Shown here: piece by piece, positions 43,604 through 53,287 of the stretch
How positions within the stretch are numbered: the stretch's first letter is position 1
Layout of the letters: every line of letters begins with the position of its first letter
Notes under the pieces: generated by a model
Database searches by the model: none
Seen by the model: the letters and a program-made list of their open reading frames with translations, nothing else
Told to the model about the DNA's origin: nothing
From: Chryseobacterium sp. GVT01B
GTDB lineage: Bacteria; Bacteroidota; Bacteroidia; Flavobacteriales; Weeksellaceae
Length of the DNA: 64,000 bases
NCBI RefSeq assembly: GCF_019970045.1
Contig: NZ_JAHXYI010000002.1
Location: 186,001-250,000 of the forward strand
Reading direction: 5' to 3'
Translations under genes and position numbers: made by a program

Positions 43604-43813
43604 TTAAAACAGCTTATCTCCCGGTTCAAAATATTCATATATACTTTCTATTCGCAATAAATCTTCTTTAAAAAAATTCGAGAAATCACCCATTGGGCCC
43701 ACCATAAAATGACAAGCTGTTTTCTTATCATTTTTCTTATCACCCACATTACATAACCTGCTGGTCACTTCATGGGTAACCAAAAGGTCAACACCGATTT
43801 TCTTACAGGAACT
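43604..43813 (-). pseudogene. C-terminal fragment of an unidentified gene
   Basis: A minus-strand reading frame without ATG start spans 69 codons: KIGVDLLVTHEVTSRLCN, then HFMVGPMGDFSNFF and IESIYEYFEPGDKLF before a stop. Its regular composition suggests a real protein end, but no family is recognised. Its upper end overlaps a second, opposite fragment at 43772, as if two genes had been joined by a deletion. Confidence 0.35.
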
Positions 43814-44038
43814 TTAAACAGCCTGGCAAGAACGGCAGCGCTGTTTGTAATGAATGATAATAAAGACCAGCACAATGAATATAAAGCGAATATCTTTCAC
43901 TTATTATTCTTATGGCTGGGTTTTCTCTCCGGCGCTTTGGCGGCTCCTTTCCTACTCGCTTTTCAGGAAACCGGGCACTGATTTTACAGGCAGTTTTACT
44001 GCTGATTTACGCATTTACAATACCAATTTCAACTCTTA
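43772..44038 (+). pseudogene. Remnant of a DUF1275 (YoaK-like) membrane protein
   Basis: The frame from 43772 gives NTDFLTGTLNSLARTAALF and LFLWLGFLSGALAAPFLLAF, two helices of the DUF1275 family, and stops at 43979. In a shifted frame ALILQAVLLLIYAFTIPIST continues to a stop near 44040. The N-terminal helices of the family (usual length about 220-240) are missing. It is a truncated and frameshifted remnant. Confidence 0.6.
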
Positions 44039-44305
44039 AAAACTAATCCAATGTTACAAAAAAGATACCCAACCTGTTTTCTTTAATTCTTTAATGGAAA
44101 ACGGCTCTTTCTCGAAGAAACATTGCGTTGGTAAGTTTTTTTCTTAAGATTTAATAATTTCGGTCTGAGGATTTATTCAGACTTTTTTTATTTGAATAAA
44201 ACTTTGGATAAGATTGGAGAGATGTTCCATAATTTTATTGGAAAAAGCAATGTTCTGCGTATATCAAAATTACAATTTGCATATTCTTTTTCAAAGATAT
44301 TGAGA
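44039..44305. other. Gap with a terminator
   Basis: No complete ORF. GTCTGA (44163-44168) pairs with TCAGAC (44177-44182), followed by seven T; this plus-strand terminator no longer follows an intact gene. The rest is AT-rich up to the galT stop. Confidence 0.5.
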
Positions 44306-45358
44306 TTATTGTTTTTTCTTATAATGAATGATAGGAAGACTTCTTAATATAGCTGCACTTTGCTCCGGGGTGATGTCCCGCTGAGGCTCAGCCAGCATTT
44401 CATAGCCTACCATAAATTTTTTAACTTCCGCACTTCTGAGCAAAGGAGGATAAAAATGCATATGAAAATGCCATTCCTGATGTTCTCTGCCGTCTGTAGG
44501 TGACTGGTGGATTCCCGCAGAATAAGGAAATGATGTTTCAAAAAGATTGTCATATATCGTGGTTAAATTCTTAATAATGACAGCAAAAGATTCTTTTTCC
44601 TCTTCAGAAAATGCAGCAATATTTTCTCTTTTCTGCTTACTGATAATCATCGTTTCATAAGGCCATGATGCCCAAAACGGCACCAATGCAGCAAAATGTT
44701 CATTTTCTGTAACAATGCGTTCCCCTGCCTTGATCTCCTGATCAAGATAGTCTTCCAGTAATGTTCTTTTATTTCTGTCAAAATAAGTTTTCAATTGATC
44801 CTGAGTTTTCTGAACCATCACAGGAATTGACGACTGCGCCCATATCTGACCGTGCGGATGAGGGTTGCTGCACCCCATGATGCTTCCTTTATTTTCAAAA
44901 ATCTGAATATAGTTGATATAGTCCAAAGCGGCCAGTTCATTGAACTGCTCCTGCCATACATTCACCACATTTTTTATTTGCTCCACAGACATTTCCGGCA
45001 AGGTAAGGCTATGATTTTCAGAAAAGCATACTACCCTGTTGATTCCACGTTCCGGAAGAAGGGTAAAAAATCCTGGCTGTTCCTCGGAAAAATCAACTTC
45101 TTCATTCAACAATGCTCCAAAATCATTATTAAAAACATAAGTTCCTTTATATGAAGGATTTTGGGCTTCGTTAGCCCGCATATTTCCGGAACAGAGATAG
45201 CAGCTTGGGTCATATTCAGGACGGTTTTCTTCTGTTATCTCTTCTCTTTGCCCCTGCCATGGCCGGTTAGCACGTTGTGGAGAAACCAGTATCCATTCAT
45301 TCAGAAGAGGATTATATCTTCTGTGAGGATGCTTTTTAGGATCAAATGATATATTCAT
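44306..45358 (-). CDS. galT: Galactose-1-phosphate uridylyltransferase
   Basis: A 350-residue Leloir-pathway enzyme that exchanges UDP-glucose and galactose-1-phosphate. Visible are the zinc motif CYLCSGN, the catalytic SNPHPHGQIW (His in HPH), and EWHFHMHFYPP for the second metal. The start overlaps the end of galK by 17 nt, so the two are co-translated. There is no galE nearby, so the epimerase must lie elsewhere. Confidence 0.94.
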   Translation of the reverse strand: MNISFDPKKHPHRRYNPLLNEWILVSPQRANRPWQGQREEITEENRPEYDPSCYLCSGNMRANEAQNPSYKGTYVFNNDFGALLNEEVDFSEEQPGFFTLLPERGINRVVCFSENHSLTLPEMSVEQIKNVVNVWQEQFNELAALDYINYIQIFENKGSIMGCSNPHPHGQIWAQSSIPVMVQKTQDQLKTYFDRNKRTLLEDYLDQEIKAGERIVTENEHFAALVPFWASWPYETMIISKQKRENIAAFSEEEKESFAVIIKNLTTIYDNLFETSFPYSAGIHQSPTDGREHQEWHFHMHFYPPLLRSAEVKKFMVGYEMLAEPQRDITPEQSAAILRSLPIIHYKKKQ

Positions 45359-46526
45359 TGGTGTATTCTTTTATCCCATCAGAAATTTTAACATCATAAA
45401 CTTTCAGCTGAATATTAAAATTTTCCAGATATTTTTCACTGATAGTCCGGATCACTTCCTCAGCTTTGGTTTCATGAATAAGGTTAATACTGCAGCCTCC
45501 GAAACCGCCTCCCATGATTCTTGCTCCCAATACTCCTTCCTGTTGTACTGCATTTTCCACTAAAAAATCAAGTTCATGACAGCTGACCTCAAATTCTGTT
45601 GAAAGCCCGGCATGGGTTTCTGTGAGGAGTGTTCCCAGATATTCAATATTTCCTTCTGAAATAGCTCTGGCAGCCATTTCCACTCTTTGGATTTCTTTAA
45701 TAAGATAGAGACATCTTTTATATGAAATACTTCCCATCTCTTCTTTTACATGATCAAGCATCTCCAGCGTAACATCTCTGAATTTTTTGATTTCCGGGAA
45801 ATTTTTTCTTAAAACTTTTTTTCCGTGTTCAACATCTTTACGTCTTTCATTATACCCCGAAGTCAGATGAGCATGTTTTACACAGCTATCAAAAAGCAGC
45901 AGACTGTATCCTTTAAGGTCGGCATCAAAATATTGGTGCTCCAGGGAATTACAGTCGAGCATAATTACTTTATCTTCCTTCCCGAATACAGAGGCAAACT
46001 GATCCATAATTCCGCATTGAACTCCGGCAAAAGAATGTTCTGATTTTTGCCCGATCACGGCAATTTCTTTTTTTGATATCCTAAGATCAAAAAGTTCATT
46101 GAGGATATAGGCAAAACCACATTCAAGGGCTGCTGATGAAGAAAGTCCGGCTCCCATCGGAATGGTACTGCTGAAGACAACTTCCATCCCGCAAAACTGA
46201 TTTTCCGGTTTCTGCAGCTGGCTGAAAACACCCAGAATATAGTTCATCCACATCTGCTGAACCGGTTTTATTTCCATCGAGACATCAAATGTATATTTTT
46301 CTCCAAGATCTTTGGCTATGATGGTACAAAAATTTGTCTGAGGGAGTTTACGGACAGCAAAACAGATGTATTTGTCTATGGCAGCAGGAAGTACAAATCC
46401 ATCGCTATAGTCTACATGTTCACCGATAATGTTAATTCTTCCGGGAGAAAGGAAAATATGTTCGGGTTCTGATTTGAACTCGGTTTTAAATTTCTCTATG
46501 GTTGGGTTGATTAAGTGTTCATCCAT
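45342..46526 (-). CDS. galK: Galactokinase
   Basis: A 394-residue GHMP kinase. The galactokinase signature GRINIIGEHVDYSDG lies near residue 30, the ATP loop PMGAGLSSSAALE near 120, and GARIMGGGFGGCSINL near the end. It phosphorylates galactose to feed galT. It leads the galK-galT pair; the aldolase gene lies 89 nt upstream on the same strand. Confidence 0.95.
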   Translation of the reverse strand: MDEHLINPTIEKFKTEFKSEPEHIFLSPGRINIIGEHVDYSDGFVLPAAIDKYICFAVRKLPQTNFCTIIAKDLGEKYTFDVSMEIKPVQQMWMNYILGVFSQLQKPENQFCGMEVVFSSTIPMGAGLSSSAALECGFAYILNELFDLRISKKEIAVIGQKSEHSFAGVQCGIMDQFASVFGKEDKVIMLDCNSLEHQYFDADLKGYSLLLFDSCVKHAHLTSGYNERRKDVEHGKKVLRKNFPEIKKFRDVTLEMLDHVKEEMGSISYKRCLYLIKEIQRVEMAARAISEGNIEYLGTLLTETHAGLSTEFEVSCHELDFLVENAVQQEGVLGARIMGGGFGGCSINLIHETKAEEVIRTISEKYLENFNIQLKVYDVKISDGIKEYTNEYII

Positions 46527-46615
46527 ATCAATCTTTTATGATAAAACATATCCTGGGAGATCTAAAGTATAAAACTACTGAATTCAAAACAGATTTATAC
46601 TTTCTCTGCCTGATC

Positions 46616-47269
46616 TTATCTCATTTTTTGTGAATCCTTAACAAATTGGTCTAACCCTGAATCTGTCAGCGGATGCTTAAGAAGAGAAAGTATAGGAGCA
46701 AGAGGACAGGTCACAACATCAGCGCCAATCTTTGCACAATTAACAATATGCATGCTGTGTCGGACAGAAGCAGCCAGAATCTGCGTCTGAAAACCATAAT
46801 TGCCATAAATCATTCTGATTTCTGATATCAGCTGAAGACCATCTGTTGAAATATCATCCAGTCTTCCCAGAAACGGAGAAACGTAGGTAGCTCCGGCTTT
46901 GGCAGCCAGCAATGCCTGGCCCGATGAGAAAACAAGAGTACAATTGGTCTTTATTCCTTTTTTAGAAAAATACCTGATGGCTTTAATTCCATCCTTAGTC
47001 ATAGGAACTTTTACAACAATCCTTGGATGTAATGCAGCAAGTTCCTCTCCTTCCTTAATCATTTCTTCAAAAGTAATTCCCAATACTTCAGCACTGATAT
47101 CCCCATCCACAATATTACAGATTTCAAGGTAATGATGATATATATTCTGTTTTCCAGAGATCCCTTCTTTCGCCATCAATGAGGGATTAGTAGTTACTCC
47201 GTCCAGTACTCCAAGGGCATTGGCTTCTTCTATCATCGCCAGATTGGCGGTATCAATAAAAAATTTCAT
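46616..47269 (-). CDS. Transaldolase-like fructose-6-phosphate aldolase (FSA) family
   Basis: A 217-residue protein of the short transaldolase class. [30 protein letters not shown] is the hallmark start, the Schiff-base Lys is in [11 protein letters not shown] (about residue 85), and [29 protein letters not shown] is the following block. It either makes fructose-6-phosphate from dihydroxyacetone and glyceraldehyde-3-phosphate or acts as transaldolase; sequence alone does not separate them. It sits between the AraC regulator and galK on the same strand. Confidence 0.9.
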   Translation of the reverse strand: MKFFIDTANLAMIEEANALGVLDGVTTNPSLMAKEGISGKQNIYHHYLEICNIVDGDISAEVLGITFEEMIKEGEELAALHPRIVVKVPMTKDGIKAIRYFSKKGIKTNCTLVFSSGQALLAAKAGATYVSPFLGRLDDISTDGLQLISEIRMIYGNYGFQTQILAASVRHSMHIVNCAKIGADVVTCPLAPILSLLKHPLTDSGLDQFVKDSQKMR

Positions 47270-47355
47270 AGATTATCGCTTTTATAAGTGTTAAATTTAC
47301 ACTTATATTTTAATAAATCATAATCTAGAGGTGAATTTTCAGATTTTCATAAAAA

Positions 47356-48228
47356 TTACTCCATAAAATAATTAAATTCTTTCCGATATTGAGAAGGGCT
47401 TTTTTGGATGTAGTCTTTAAAAGTCCTGTTAAAATAGCTGAAGTTATTAAACCCTGATTCAAAGCAAACTTCTGTGATACTCAATGGCTGTTCCGCCAGA
47501 AGTTTAAGGGCATGGGTAATTCTGTATTCGTTAACAAACTGCGTAAAGGTTTTATTGGTAATTTTCTTAAAATAGCGGCAGAAAGACGGTACTTTCATAT
47601 TGGCCAGACCAGCCACTTCTTCCAGGGTAATGGATTCTTTGAAATGATCTTTGACGTAGTTAAATATAAGATTGATTCTTTCATTGTCTTCAACCTGAGT
47701 CTGAAGATAATATTTTCCTGCATTTAAGATCCTGTAGTCCTGAGTAGCAGACAGTTCATCTAATATTTTCAGGAATCTGCAAAGTCTATCCAAAGAAGAA
47801 GCTTCATGCATTTCAATAATATCTTTTCCTATTGCTTTTTTCACCTCTTCTCCAAATACAATTCCTGCCTTAGACTTTTCAAGCAGTGCAGAAATCCTTT
47901 GCATTTCCGGTATATTCCAGACTGGTTCTCCTAAAAAATCAGGCTTAAACTGAATAACCATTTCATAATCATTATGGGTACTCTCATTGGTAAGTCCGCA
48001 ATGCGGAAGATTACTTCCTATCAAAACAAGATCACCATCTGAAAAATAAGAAATACTGCTTCCGATCTGTCTTTTCCCGGAACCTTTGCACACAAAAATC
48101 AGCTCAATCTCAGGATGGTAATGCCAGACATGGGATTTTATATTCTCATTGGTAAGAAATTTCAGGCTGGTAAAACTGCTTCCTATAGTAGGTCTTATCG
48201 CTTCAAAAGAAGGGCTTATATGTTTCAT
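47356..48228 (-). CDS. AraC-family regulator, probable control of the galactose genes
   Basis: About 290 residues. The N-terminal cupin (WHYHPEIELIFVCKGSGKR, LVLIGSNLPH) is of the sugar-sensing AraC type, and the C-terminal double helix-turn-helix contains EEVAGLANMKVPSFCRYFKK and EVCFESGFNNFSYFNRTFKD. I start at ATG 48228, since the longer ORF (to 48366) begins with 46 residues without domain character. It lies directly upstream of the aldolase, galK and galT genes. Confidence 0.87.
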   Translation of the reverse strand: MKHISPSFEAIRPTIGSSFTSLKFLTNENIKSHVWHYHPEIELIFVCKGSGKRQIGSSISYFSDGDLVLIGSNLPHCGLTNESTHNDYEMVIQFKPDFLGEPVWNIPEMQRISALLEKSKAGIVFGEEVKKAIGKDIIEMHEASSLDRLCRFLKILDELSATQDYRILNAGKYYLQTQVEDNERINLIFNYVKDHFKESITLEEVAGLANMKVPSFCRYFKKITNKTFTQFVNEYRITHALKLLAEQPLSITEVCFESGFNNFSYFNRTFKDYIQKSPSQYRKEFNYFME

Positions 48229-48349
48229 AGGCCAAAATAAAATAATTTCATATGCAAAATTAACAAATAAGATACCAATAGCATTAAACAAAGTTAATAT
48301 AGTACATAAATGTGAAAATTTAATTATAGCCTGAGAACAATTGCTGCCA

Positions 48350-48357
48350 TAGCTTTG
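48350..48357 (+). promoter_or_regulatory. -7 element of the secreted-protein gene
   Basis: TAGCTTTG fits TAnnTTTG, 31 nt before ATG 48389; no clear -33 TTG at the usual spacing. Confidence 0.4.
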
Positions 48358-48388
48358 CAATATCAATTCTAAATAAAAGCCTTAACCC

Positions 48389-48985
48389 ATGAGTACATTA
48401 TTAAAAGCAGTATTTTTTGCAGGAACCTTATTGTTTTCAGCAAATGTAATGAGTAAGGACAGAGATTTTTCCCTTTCCTTTGGAAGCATACAAGCCAAAA
48501 CCTTAAATTTTGAGCTTTCTAATGCTAAAAGCGTGTCTGTTTTTGTTTACAACAATGCGCATGACGAAATATTTTCCGAGAATCTTGCAGATGGAGATCA
48601 TGTAATGAAAACTTATGATTTTCAGAGTTTTGCACCGGGAACTTATTATCTGGTAGCGGAATCTGAAATAAAGATTGAGAAATACAGAATAAAAATCAGT
48701 AACGGAAATGCAATGGAAGTCGAAAAGACACCTGTGAGCGCAGTCAATAAACCCCAATATACCATCTCAGGGCATATCGCAAAACTTCACATGTCTGATG
48801 TAAAGGGCCCTGTAAGTATTTCGGTATCTGATCTTTCCAATACAAACTATTATACATCAAAAAGAAAATACGCTGATGGCAAAGTGGATATCACTTTTGA
48901 TCTTGACCCTAAAACGGCAGATCAATATATCATACAGGTTGAAGAAAACGGAAATGTGTTTAACAAAATGATTTCTCTCCGATAA
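48389..48985 (+). CDS. Secreted hypothetical protein with beta-sandwich repeats
   Basis: A 198-residue protein: a signal peptide (to about residue 22, MSK) followed by two beta-sandwich-like halves (FELSNAKSVSVFVYNN, then FAPGTYYLVAES; later VSISVSDLSN, then QYIIQVEENGNVF). No family is recognised; the halves resemble Ig/fibronectin-like or DUF3244-type modules. It is divergent from the AraC gene and is followed by a strong terminator shared with the convergent GH67 gene. Confidence 0.6.
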   Translation: MSTLLKAVFFAGTLLFSANVMSKDRDFSLSFGSIQAKTLNFELSNAKSVSVFVYNNAHDEIFSENLADGDHVMKTYDFQSFAPGTYYLVAESEIKIEKYRIKISNGNAMEVEKTPVSAVNKPQYTISGHIAKLHMSDVKGPVSISVSDLSNTNYYTSKRKYADGKVDITFDLDPKTADQYIIQVEENGNVFNKMISLR

Positions 48986-49065
48986 ACCGGAATATATACA
49001 GATAGATTGACATATCGATCAATCCAAATTATTTGGATTAAAATTTTACTTACAGTTTATTGTTT

Positions 49066-49112
49066 TGAGGCAGCTCCATTTCCGATCAGGAAAAAGAGCT
49101 GCCTCATTTTTT
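49066..49112. terminator. Bidirectional terminator between secreted protein and GH67 gene
   Basis: TGAGGCAGCTC (49066-49076) and GAGCTGCCTCA (49096-49106) form a perfect 11-bp stem with a 19-nt loop, followed by a T-run on the plus strand. The GH67 stop lies at its edge. Confidence 0.8.
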
Positions 49113-51144
49113 AATTGTGATGCCCCATGTCCAATTTAATATTTTTCAGATCTTCCAGTTCATGAACAGGACGTTCTATGTCGTATGGAATCGGCTTTTT
49201 GGAAAAAGTCTGGAAATACAGCAGGCAGGCATCTTTCCACCATACCGCATCTTTTGACTGAATTCTGAGCTTTGACTGAACATCTGCAAACCTCTGTTCG
49301 TCTATATAAGGTTCCATTTTATCCCAGGTTTTCTGATAATCCCTTACTTTTTTCACCCCGGAATCATACGTATAGCACAGCTCATCCCACAGGGTTTTCC
49401 CGTCTTTCATTGTATAATCCCACGGAACATGGTGAAACCAAAGGATAAGATTTTCCGGGCAGGTTGAGATATTCCCGTATCTTTCATTCAATGGTGGAAA
49501 ATATTGTGAAACAGCGTTACTTCCGGTTTTTGTTCTGTTAAAGCCCAATCCCTGAGCATCAGCCTGATGGTAATAGACTGGTGACCAGTCCGGTCTTCCG
49601 CCTTTATAATCGCCCCACGGTTCAGGGCCATAGTGATGTCCACCTGCAAAAATATGGTGTAACCCTAATGGCATCATATAATCCACAGCGGTTTCCCTAG
49701 AAGAAAGCATGATTTCTTTTACCGGATTCAAAAAGTTCTGATCATCGGTAAAGGTCATTTTAAGCCATTCATCTGCAATCCGCTCTGAACTCAGCTGATG
49801 GTTCCATGCTAATCTTCCAAATGCATACCAGTTGGCCTGTGCAAAATGATGTCCTGTCCAGTTGGTATCTTCCCCGATATTGGCAACCGCTGAAATAGCT
49901 GTAATTTTTGCGGGTCTTAAAGTACCGTCTGTTATTTTAGCGATTGTGGAGCCCTGGCCGTCAGAATAGGTGTCACTATCCAGTGTTTCCTTGAATAAAG
50001 GAGCCAGAAAAACGAGATGATTTGAAAAGCCCAGATATTCCTGGGTGATCTGAAATTCTACCATTTCGGAGGTCTTTCTTAAAGTTCCGAAAAGAGGATT
50101 AAACGCTTCACGCGGCTGAAAATCAACCGGACCATTTTTAATCTGAATAATCACGTTATCCCTGAATTTACCATCCAAAGGAACAAACTCAAGGTAAGCC
50201 TGTTTGGCTCTGTCGTCTTTGCTCGGACTGTAGACAAATGCTCTCCACATAACGATTCCGTTGTAAGGTTTCAGGGCGTCGGCCATCATATTGGCTCCGT
50301 CTGCGTGGGTTCTTCCGTAATCCTGAGGTCCAGGCTGCCCTTCGGAATTCGCTTTTACCAAAAATCCGCCAAAATCAGGAATTAACCTGTAAATTTCAGC
50401 AGCTTTGTCTTTCCACCATTTCTGTACGTCTTTATTCAACGGATCTGAATTTTGTAATCCGCCCAGCACTTTAGGTGAAGCAAAATTCACGGAAAGATAT
50501 ACCTTAATGCCATAAGGCCTGAAAACATCAGCCAGAACCTTTACTTTTTTAAGATAGTCTTCCCTAAGCATATTCGGCGATGCGTTCACATTATTCAAAA
50601 CAACGGAATTGATTCCTACAGAAGCATTTGCTCTTGCATATTCTTCGTAGCGCGGAGAAATTTTCCCAGGTAAATCTTCCCATTTCCAAAGTGATCTTCC
50701 GGCGTATCCTCTTTCAATACTTCCATCAAGGTTATCCCAATGGTCCAGAACTCTTACATCATATGATGGTTTTTCAACAGTATTTAAATGAGACAGATCT
50801 GTCTTTGTCTGCTGCAATCGTAAGATATGATAGACTCCGTACAACAATCCTATTTCTTTGCCTGCAGAAATAACGATTTTTTGAGGCGTGGAAACAATCC
50901 TGTAACCGTCTTTCAGATTTTTGTCTTTGTTTTCGGTACGAAGTTCTACCGCCTGTCCCTGCCAGTGGCTGTTCAGCTCTTTTCTGGCAATATTCAGGGT
51001 TGGACTGCTGCCTTTGGAAATAATTTGATCTGCCGATATTCCGTTTTTTGCAGGAAACCGAAGCCAAAGCTGACTTCCGTCCTCCGCAAAAATCAGCAAA
51101 GGAATCATCAGAAAAAATAGGATGTAAAGTCTCAGATATTGCAT
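49111..51144 (-). CDS. GH67 alpha-glucuronidase
   Basis: A 677-residue protein with a signal peptide (MQYLRLYILFFLMIPLLIFA), an N-terminal GH67N-like domain (to about 140), then the catalytic barrel. GH67 blocks are RVLDHWDNLDGSIERGYAGR, GGFLVKANSEGQPGPQDYGR and GLHHIFAGGHHYGPEPW. It removes 4-O-methyl-glucuronic acid from the ends of xylo-oligosaccharides, probably in the periplasm, complementing the GH10 and GH43 enzymes next to it. It is the last gene of the minus-strand xylan operon. Confidence 0.93.
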   Translation of the reverse strand: MQYLRLYILFFLMIPLLIFAEDGSQLWLRFPAKNGISADQIISKGSSPTLNIARKELNSHWQGQAVELRTENKDKNLKDGYRIVSTPQKIVISAGKEIGLLYGVYHILRLQQTKTDLSHLNTVEKPSYDVRVLDHWDNLDGSIERGYAGRSLWKWEDLPGKISPRYEEYARANASVGINSVVLNNVNASPNMLREDYLKKVKVLADVFRPYGIKVYLSVNFASPKVLGGLQNSDPLNKDVQKWWKDKAAEIYRLIPDFGGFLVKANSEGQPGPQDYGRTHADGANMMADALKPYNGIVMWRAFVYSPSKDDRAKQAYLEFVPLDGKFRDNVIIQIKNGPVDFQPREAFNPLFGTLRKTSEMVEFQITQEYLGFSNHLVFLAPLFKETLDSDTYSDGQGSTIAKITDGTLRPAKITAISAVANIGEDTNWTGHHFAQANWYAFGRLAWNHQLSSERIADEWLKMTFTDDQNFLNPVKEIMLSSRETAVDYMMPLGLHHIFAGGHHYGPEPWGDYKGGRPDWSPVYYHQADAQGLGFNRTKTGSNAVSQYFPPLNERYGNISTCPENLILWFHHVPWDYTMKDGKTLWDELCYTYDSGVKKVRDYQKTWDKMEPYIDEQRFADVQSKLRIQSKDAVWWKDACLLYFQTFSKKPIPYDIERPVHELEDLKNIKLDMGHHN

Positions 51145-51171
51145 TGATAAATTTTAAATTATTAAAGATGG

Positions 51172-52146
51172 CTATGACTGGTCTTCCAAACCATCAATCG
51201 TCTTGATTTTCCCTTCATGATCGTATTCCAGTTCAACAACCTTCATACTTCTCAGCCATGTTTTACCGCCACTCGGAACAGAATCATGGAAAAACAGATA
51301 CCATTTTCCTTTGAATTCCACAATGCTGTGATGGGTTGTCCATCCTACCACCGGAGTAAGAATTTCACCCTGAAAAGTAAACGGCCCGTAAGGGTTATCC
51401 CCGGTTGCATAGCAAATCAGGTGGGTGTCTCCTGTTGAATAAGAGAAATAATATTTACCGTTGTACTGATGCATCCATGATGCTTCAAAAAAGCGGTGCT
51501 TATCGCCATGAAGCAGTGGTTTTCCGTTTTCATCGATGATAACCACGTCTTTAGGAGCTTCAGCAAATTCAAGCATATCATCGCTCAGCAGAGCTACCTT
51601 TGAGTGAATTGCAGGTTCATTATTTTCAGGGATTACAGCAGATTCAAGCGCTTTATTATCTCTGTAGCGCTGCAATTGTCCGCCCCAGATTCCTCCGAAA
51701 TACATATAATATTTTCCTTTATCTTCAAAAATGCAGGGATCGATGCTGTAACTGCCCATCATCGGATGTTTCTCAGGAATGAAAGGTCCATAAGGTTTGT
51801 CACTCACTGCAACCCCGATTCTGAAAATATCATTCTGATCCTTCAGAGGAAAGTACATATAATATTTGCCATCTTTAAAGGCAACATCGCAATCCCACAA
51901 CTGTCTCCCCGCCCATGGAATATCTTTTACCGAAAGGACTACGCCGTGGTCTTTTATTTCTCCGCCGTCCACATTATCCATTGAAAAGACATGGTAATCA
52001 TTCATATCAAAATGATCTCCGTTATCGTTTTCTTCAATTCCGCTTTCGCGGTCGTGAGAAGGATAGATATAGATTTTATCTTCAAAAACGTGAACGGAAG
52101 GGTCTGCCATATAATCTTCCGGGAATAAATATTTTGATTTTTTCAT
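51172..52146 (-). CDS. GH43-family beta-xylosidase/alpha-L-arabinofuranosidase
   Basis: A 324-residue five-bladed propeller enzyme. The catalytic base Asp is in YMADPSVHVFEDKIYIYPSH, the second Asp in YSIDPCIFEDKGKYYMYFGG, and the general acid Glu in FFEASWMHQYNGKYYF. No signal peptide is seen, so it probably acts in the cytosol on oligosaccharides brought in by the GPH transporter. The exact linkage (xylose or arabinose) cannot be told from sequence. Confidence 0.9.
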   Translation of the reverse strand: MKKSKYLFPEDYMADPSVHVFEDKIYIYPSHDRESGIEENDNGDHFDMNDYHVFSMDNVDGGEIKDHGVVLSVKDIPWAGRQLWDCDVAFKDGKYYMYFPLKDQNDIFRIGVAVSDKPYGPFIPEKHPMMGSYSIDPCIFEDKGKYYMYFGGIWGGQLQRYRDNKALESAVIPENNEPAIHSKVALLSDDMLEFAEAPKDVVIIDENGKPLLHGDKHRFFEASWMHQYNGKYYFSYSTGDTHLICYATGDNPYGPFTFQGEILTPVVGWTTHHSIVEFKGKWYLFFHDSVPSGGKTWLRSMKVVELEYDHEGKIKTIDGLEDQS

Positions 52147-52167
52147 TAATTAAAAATTCTATTGAGT

Positions 52168-53277
52168 TTAATTTTTCTCTGCCAATTTTATTATTTTTTG
52201 TACCACAGGTTTCTCCTGGTCTTTTCTGTCAAAGAGTAATGGATAATCTGTTCTCCCTTTTACCGGAAAATCATTTTTCCAGGATTGTTTGTCGGTAACA
52301 CCCCATAAGGTGACCCTTCTTATTTTATCTTTATGTTGTAAGAACAAACCAAAGAAATCAAGGTAACGCTTTTCCCATTTCGCTTGTACTTCATTGGGAA
52401 GACCTTTGGTGTAAGGATTCATTTCTTTCTGATAGGCAACCGTATCTGAAACATTGGCAGAGCTTCCCCACGGAGAAGGCAGCGCACTTATTTCCAGTTC
52501 TGTTATATTGACCTTAACTCCGGCATTGGAATATGCCAGAATCGCTTTCTCATATTCATCCATAGAAGGAGTATCCATCCCGACGTGGGACTGCATTCCT
52601 ACTCCGTCAATACGGATTCCTCTTGATTTAAGTTTTTCAACCATTTTAATGACTGCTTTCACCTTTTCAGGATACCATTCATTATAATCGTTGTAATATA
52701 ATTCTGCATTGGGATCGGCTTCCTGTGCATACTGAAACGCCAAAGGAATAAAATCTTCACCCAGGATTTCGTAAAATTTACTTTTTCTGTAGGATCCGTC
52801 TTCAAGAATGGCTTCATTCACCACATCCCATCCTTTTACTTTTCCTTTGTAGCGGGAAACTACGGTTGTAATGTGGTTTTTCATGCGCTGTTTCAATACT
52901 TCAGGAGAAACATCTTTTCCATTTTTATCTGTAAAAAACCATTTTGGAAGCTGGGAATGCCAGATTAACGTATGTCCGATGATGAACATCTTGTTTTTTA
53001 TTCCGAAATCAACAAATTTATCAGCATCATCAAAAAAGAACTTCCCTTCCTGAGGCTGCAGAAACATCGATTTCATGCAATTTTCGGCCACAATAGAGCT
53101 GAATTGTTTTTTTATAATCGCTGCTGCTTTCTGATCTGTCCCGTCAATCTGAGGAAGACTCATAGCGGTCCCGATATAGAATTTATCCTGAAATGCTTTT
53201 TTTAAAGTACTGTCAGACTTCTGCGCCGACAGCCCGGAAGCGGTAAGAGCCACCAAACCAATTAAAATACGTTTCAT
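52168..53277 (-). CDS. GH10 endo-1,4-beta-xylanase
   Basis: About 369 residues with a signal peptide (MKRILIGLVALTASGLSAQ). The acid/base Glu is in WDVVNEAI, the nucleophile Glu in ITELEISA, and HTLIWHSQLPKW and RRVTLWGVTDKQSW are further GH10 blocks. It cuts xylan internally, outside the inner membrane. I start at 53277, which begins the signal peptide; the longer ORF adds 32 basic residues. It lies between the transporter and GH43 genes. Confidence 0.94.
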   Translation of the reverse strand: MKRILIGLVALTASGLSAQKSDSTLKKAFQDKFYIGTAMSLPQIDGTDQKAAAIIKKQFSSIVAENCMKSMFLQPQEGKFFFDDADKFVDFGIKNKMFIIGHTLIWHSQLPKWFFTDKNGKDVSPEVLKQRMKNHITTVVSRYKGKVKGWDVVNEAILEDGSYRKSKFYEILGEDFIPLAFQYAQEADPNAELYYNDYNEWYPEKVKAVIKMVEKLKSRGIRIDGVGMQSHVGMDTPSMDEYEKAILAYSNAGVKVNITELEISALPSPWGSSANVSDTVAYQKEMNPYTKGLPNEVQAKWEKRYLDFFGLFLQHKDKIRRVTLWGVTDKQSWKNDFPVKGRTDYPLLFDRKDQEKPVVQKIIKLAEKN

Positions 53278-53287
53278 AGTAATCGTT

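Noticed and set aside
51604..52298. Two 126-127-codon plus-strand ORFs opposite GH43 and GH10
   Set aside because: Antisense shadows of genes with clear catalytic motifs; no signal or family on the plus strand.
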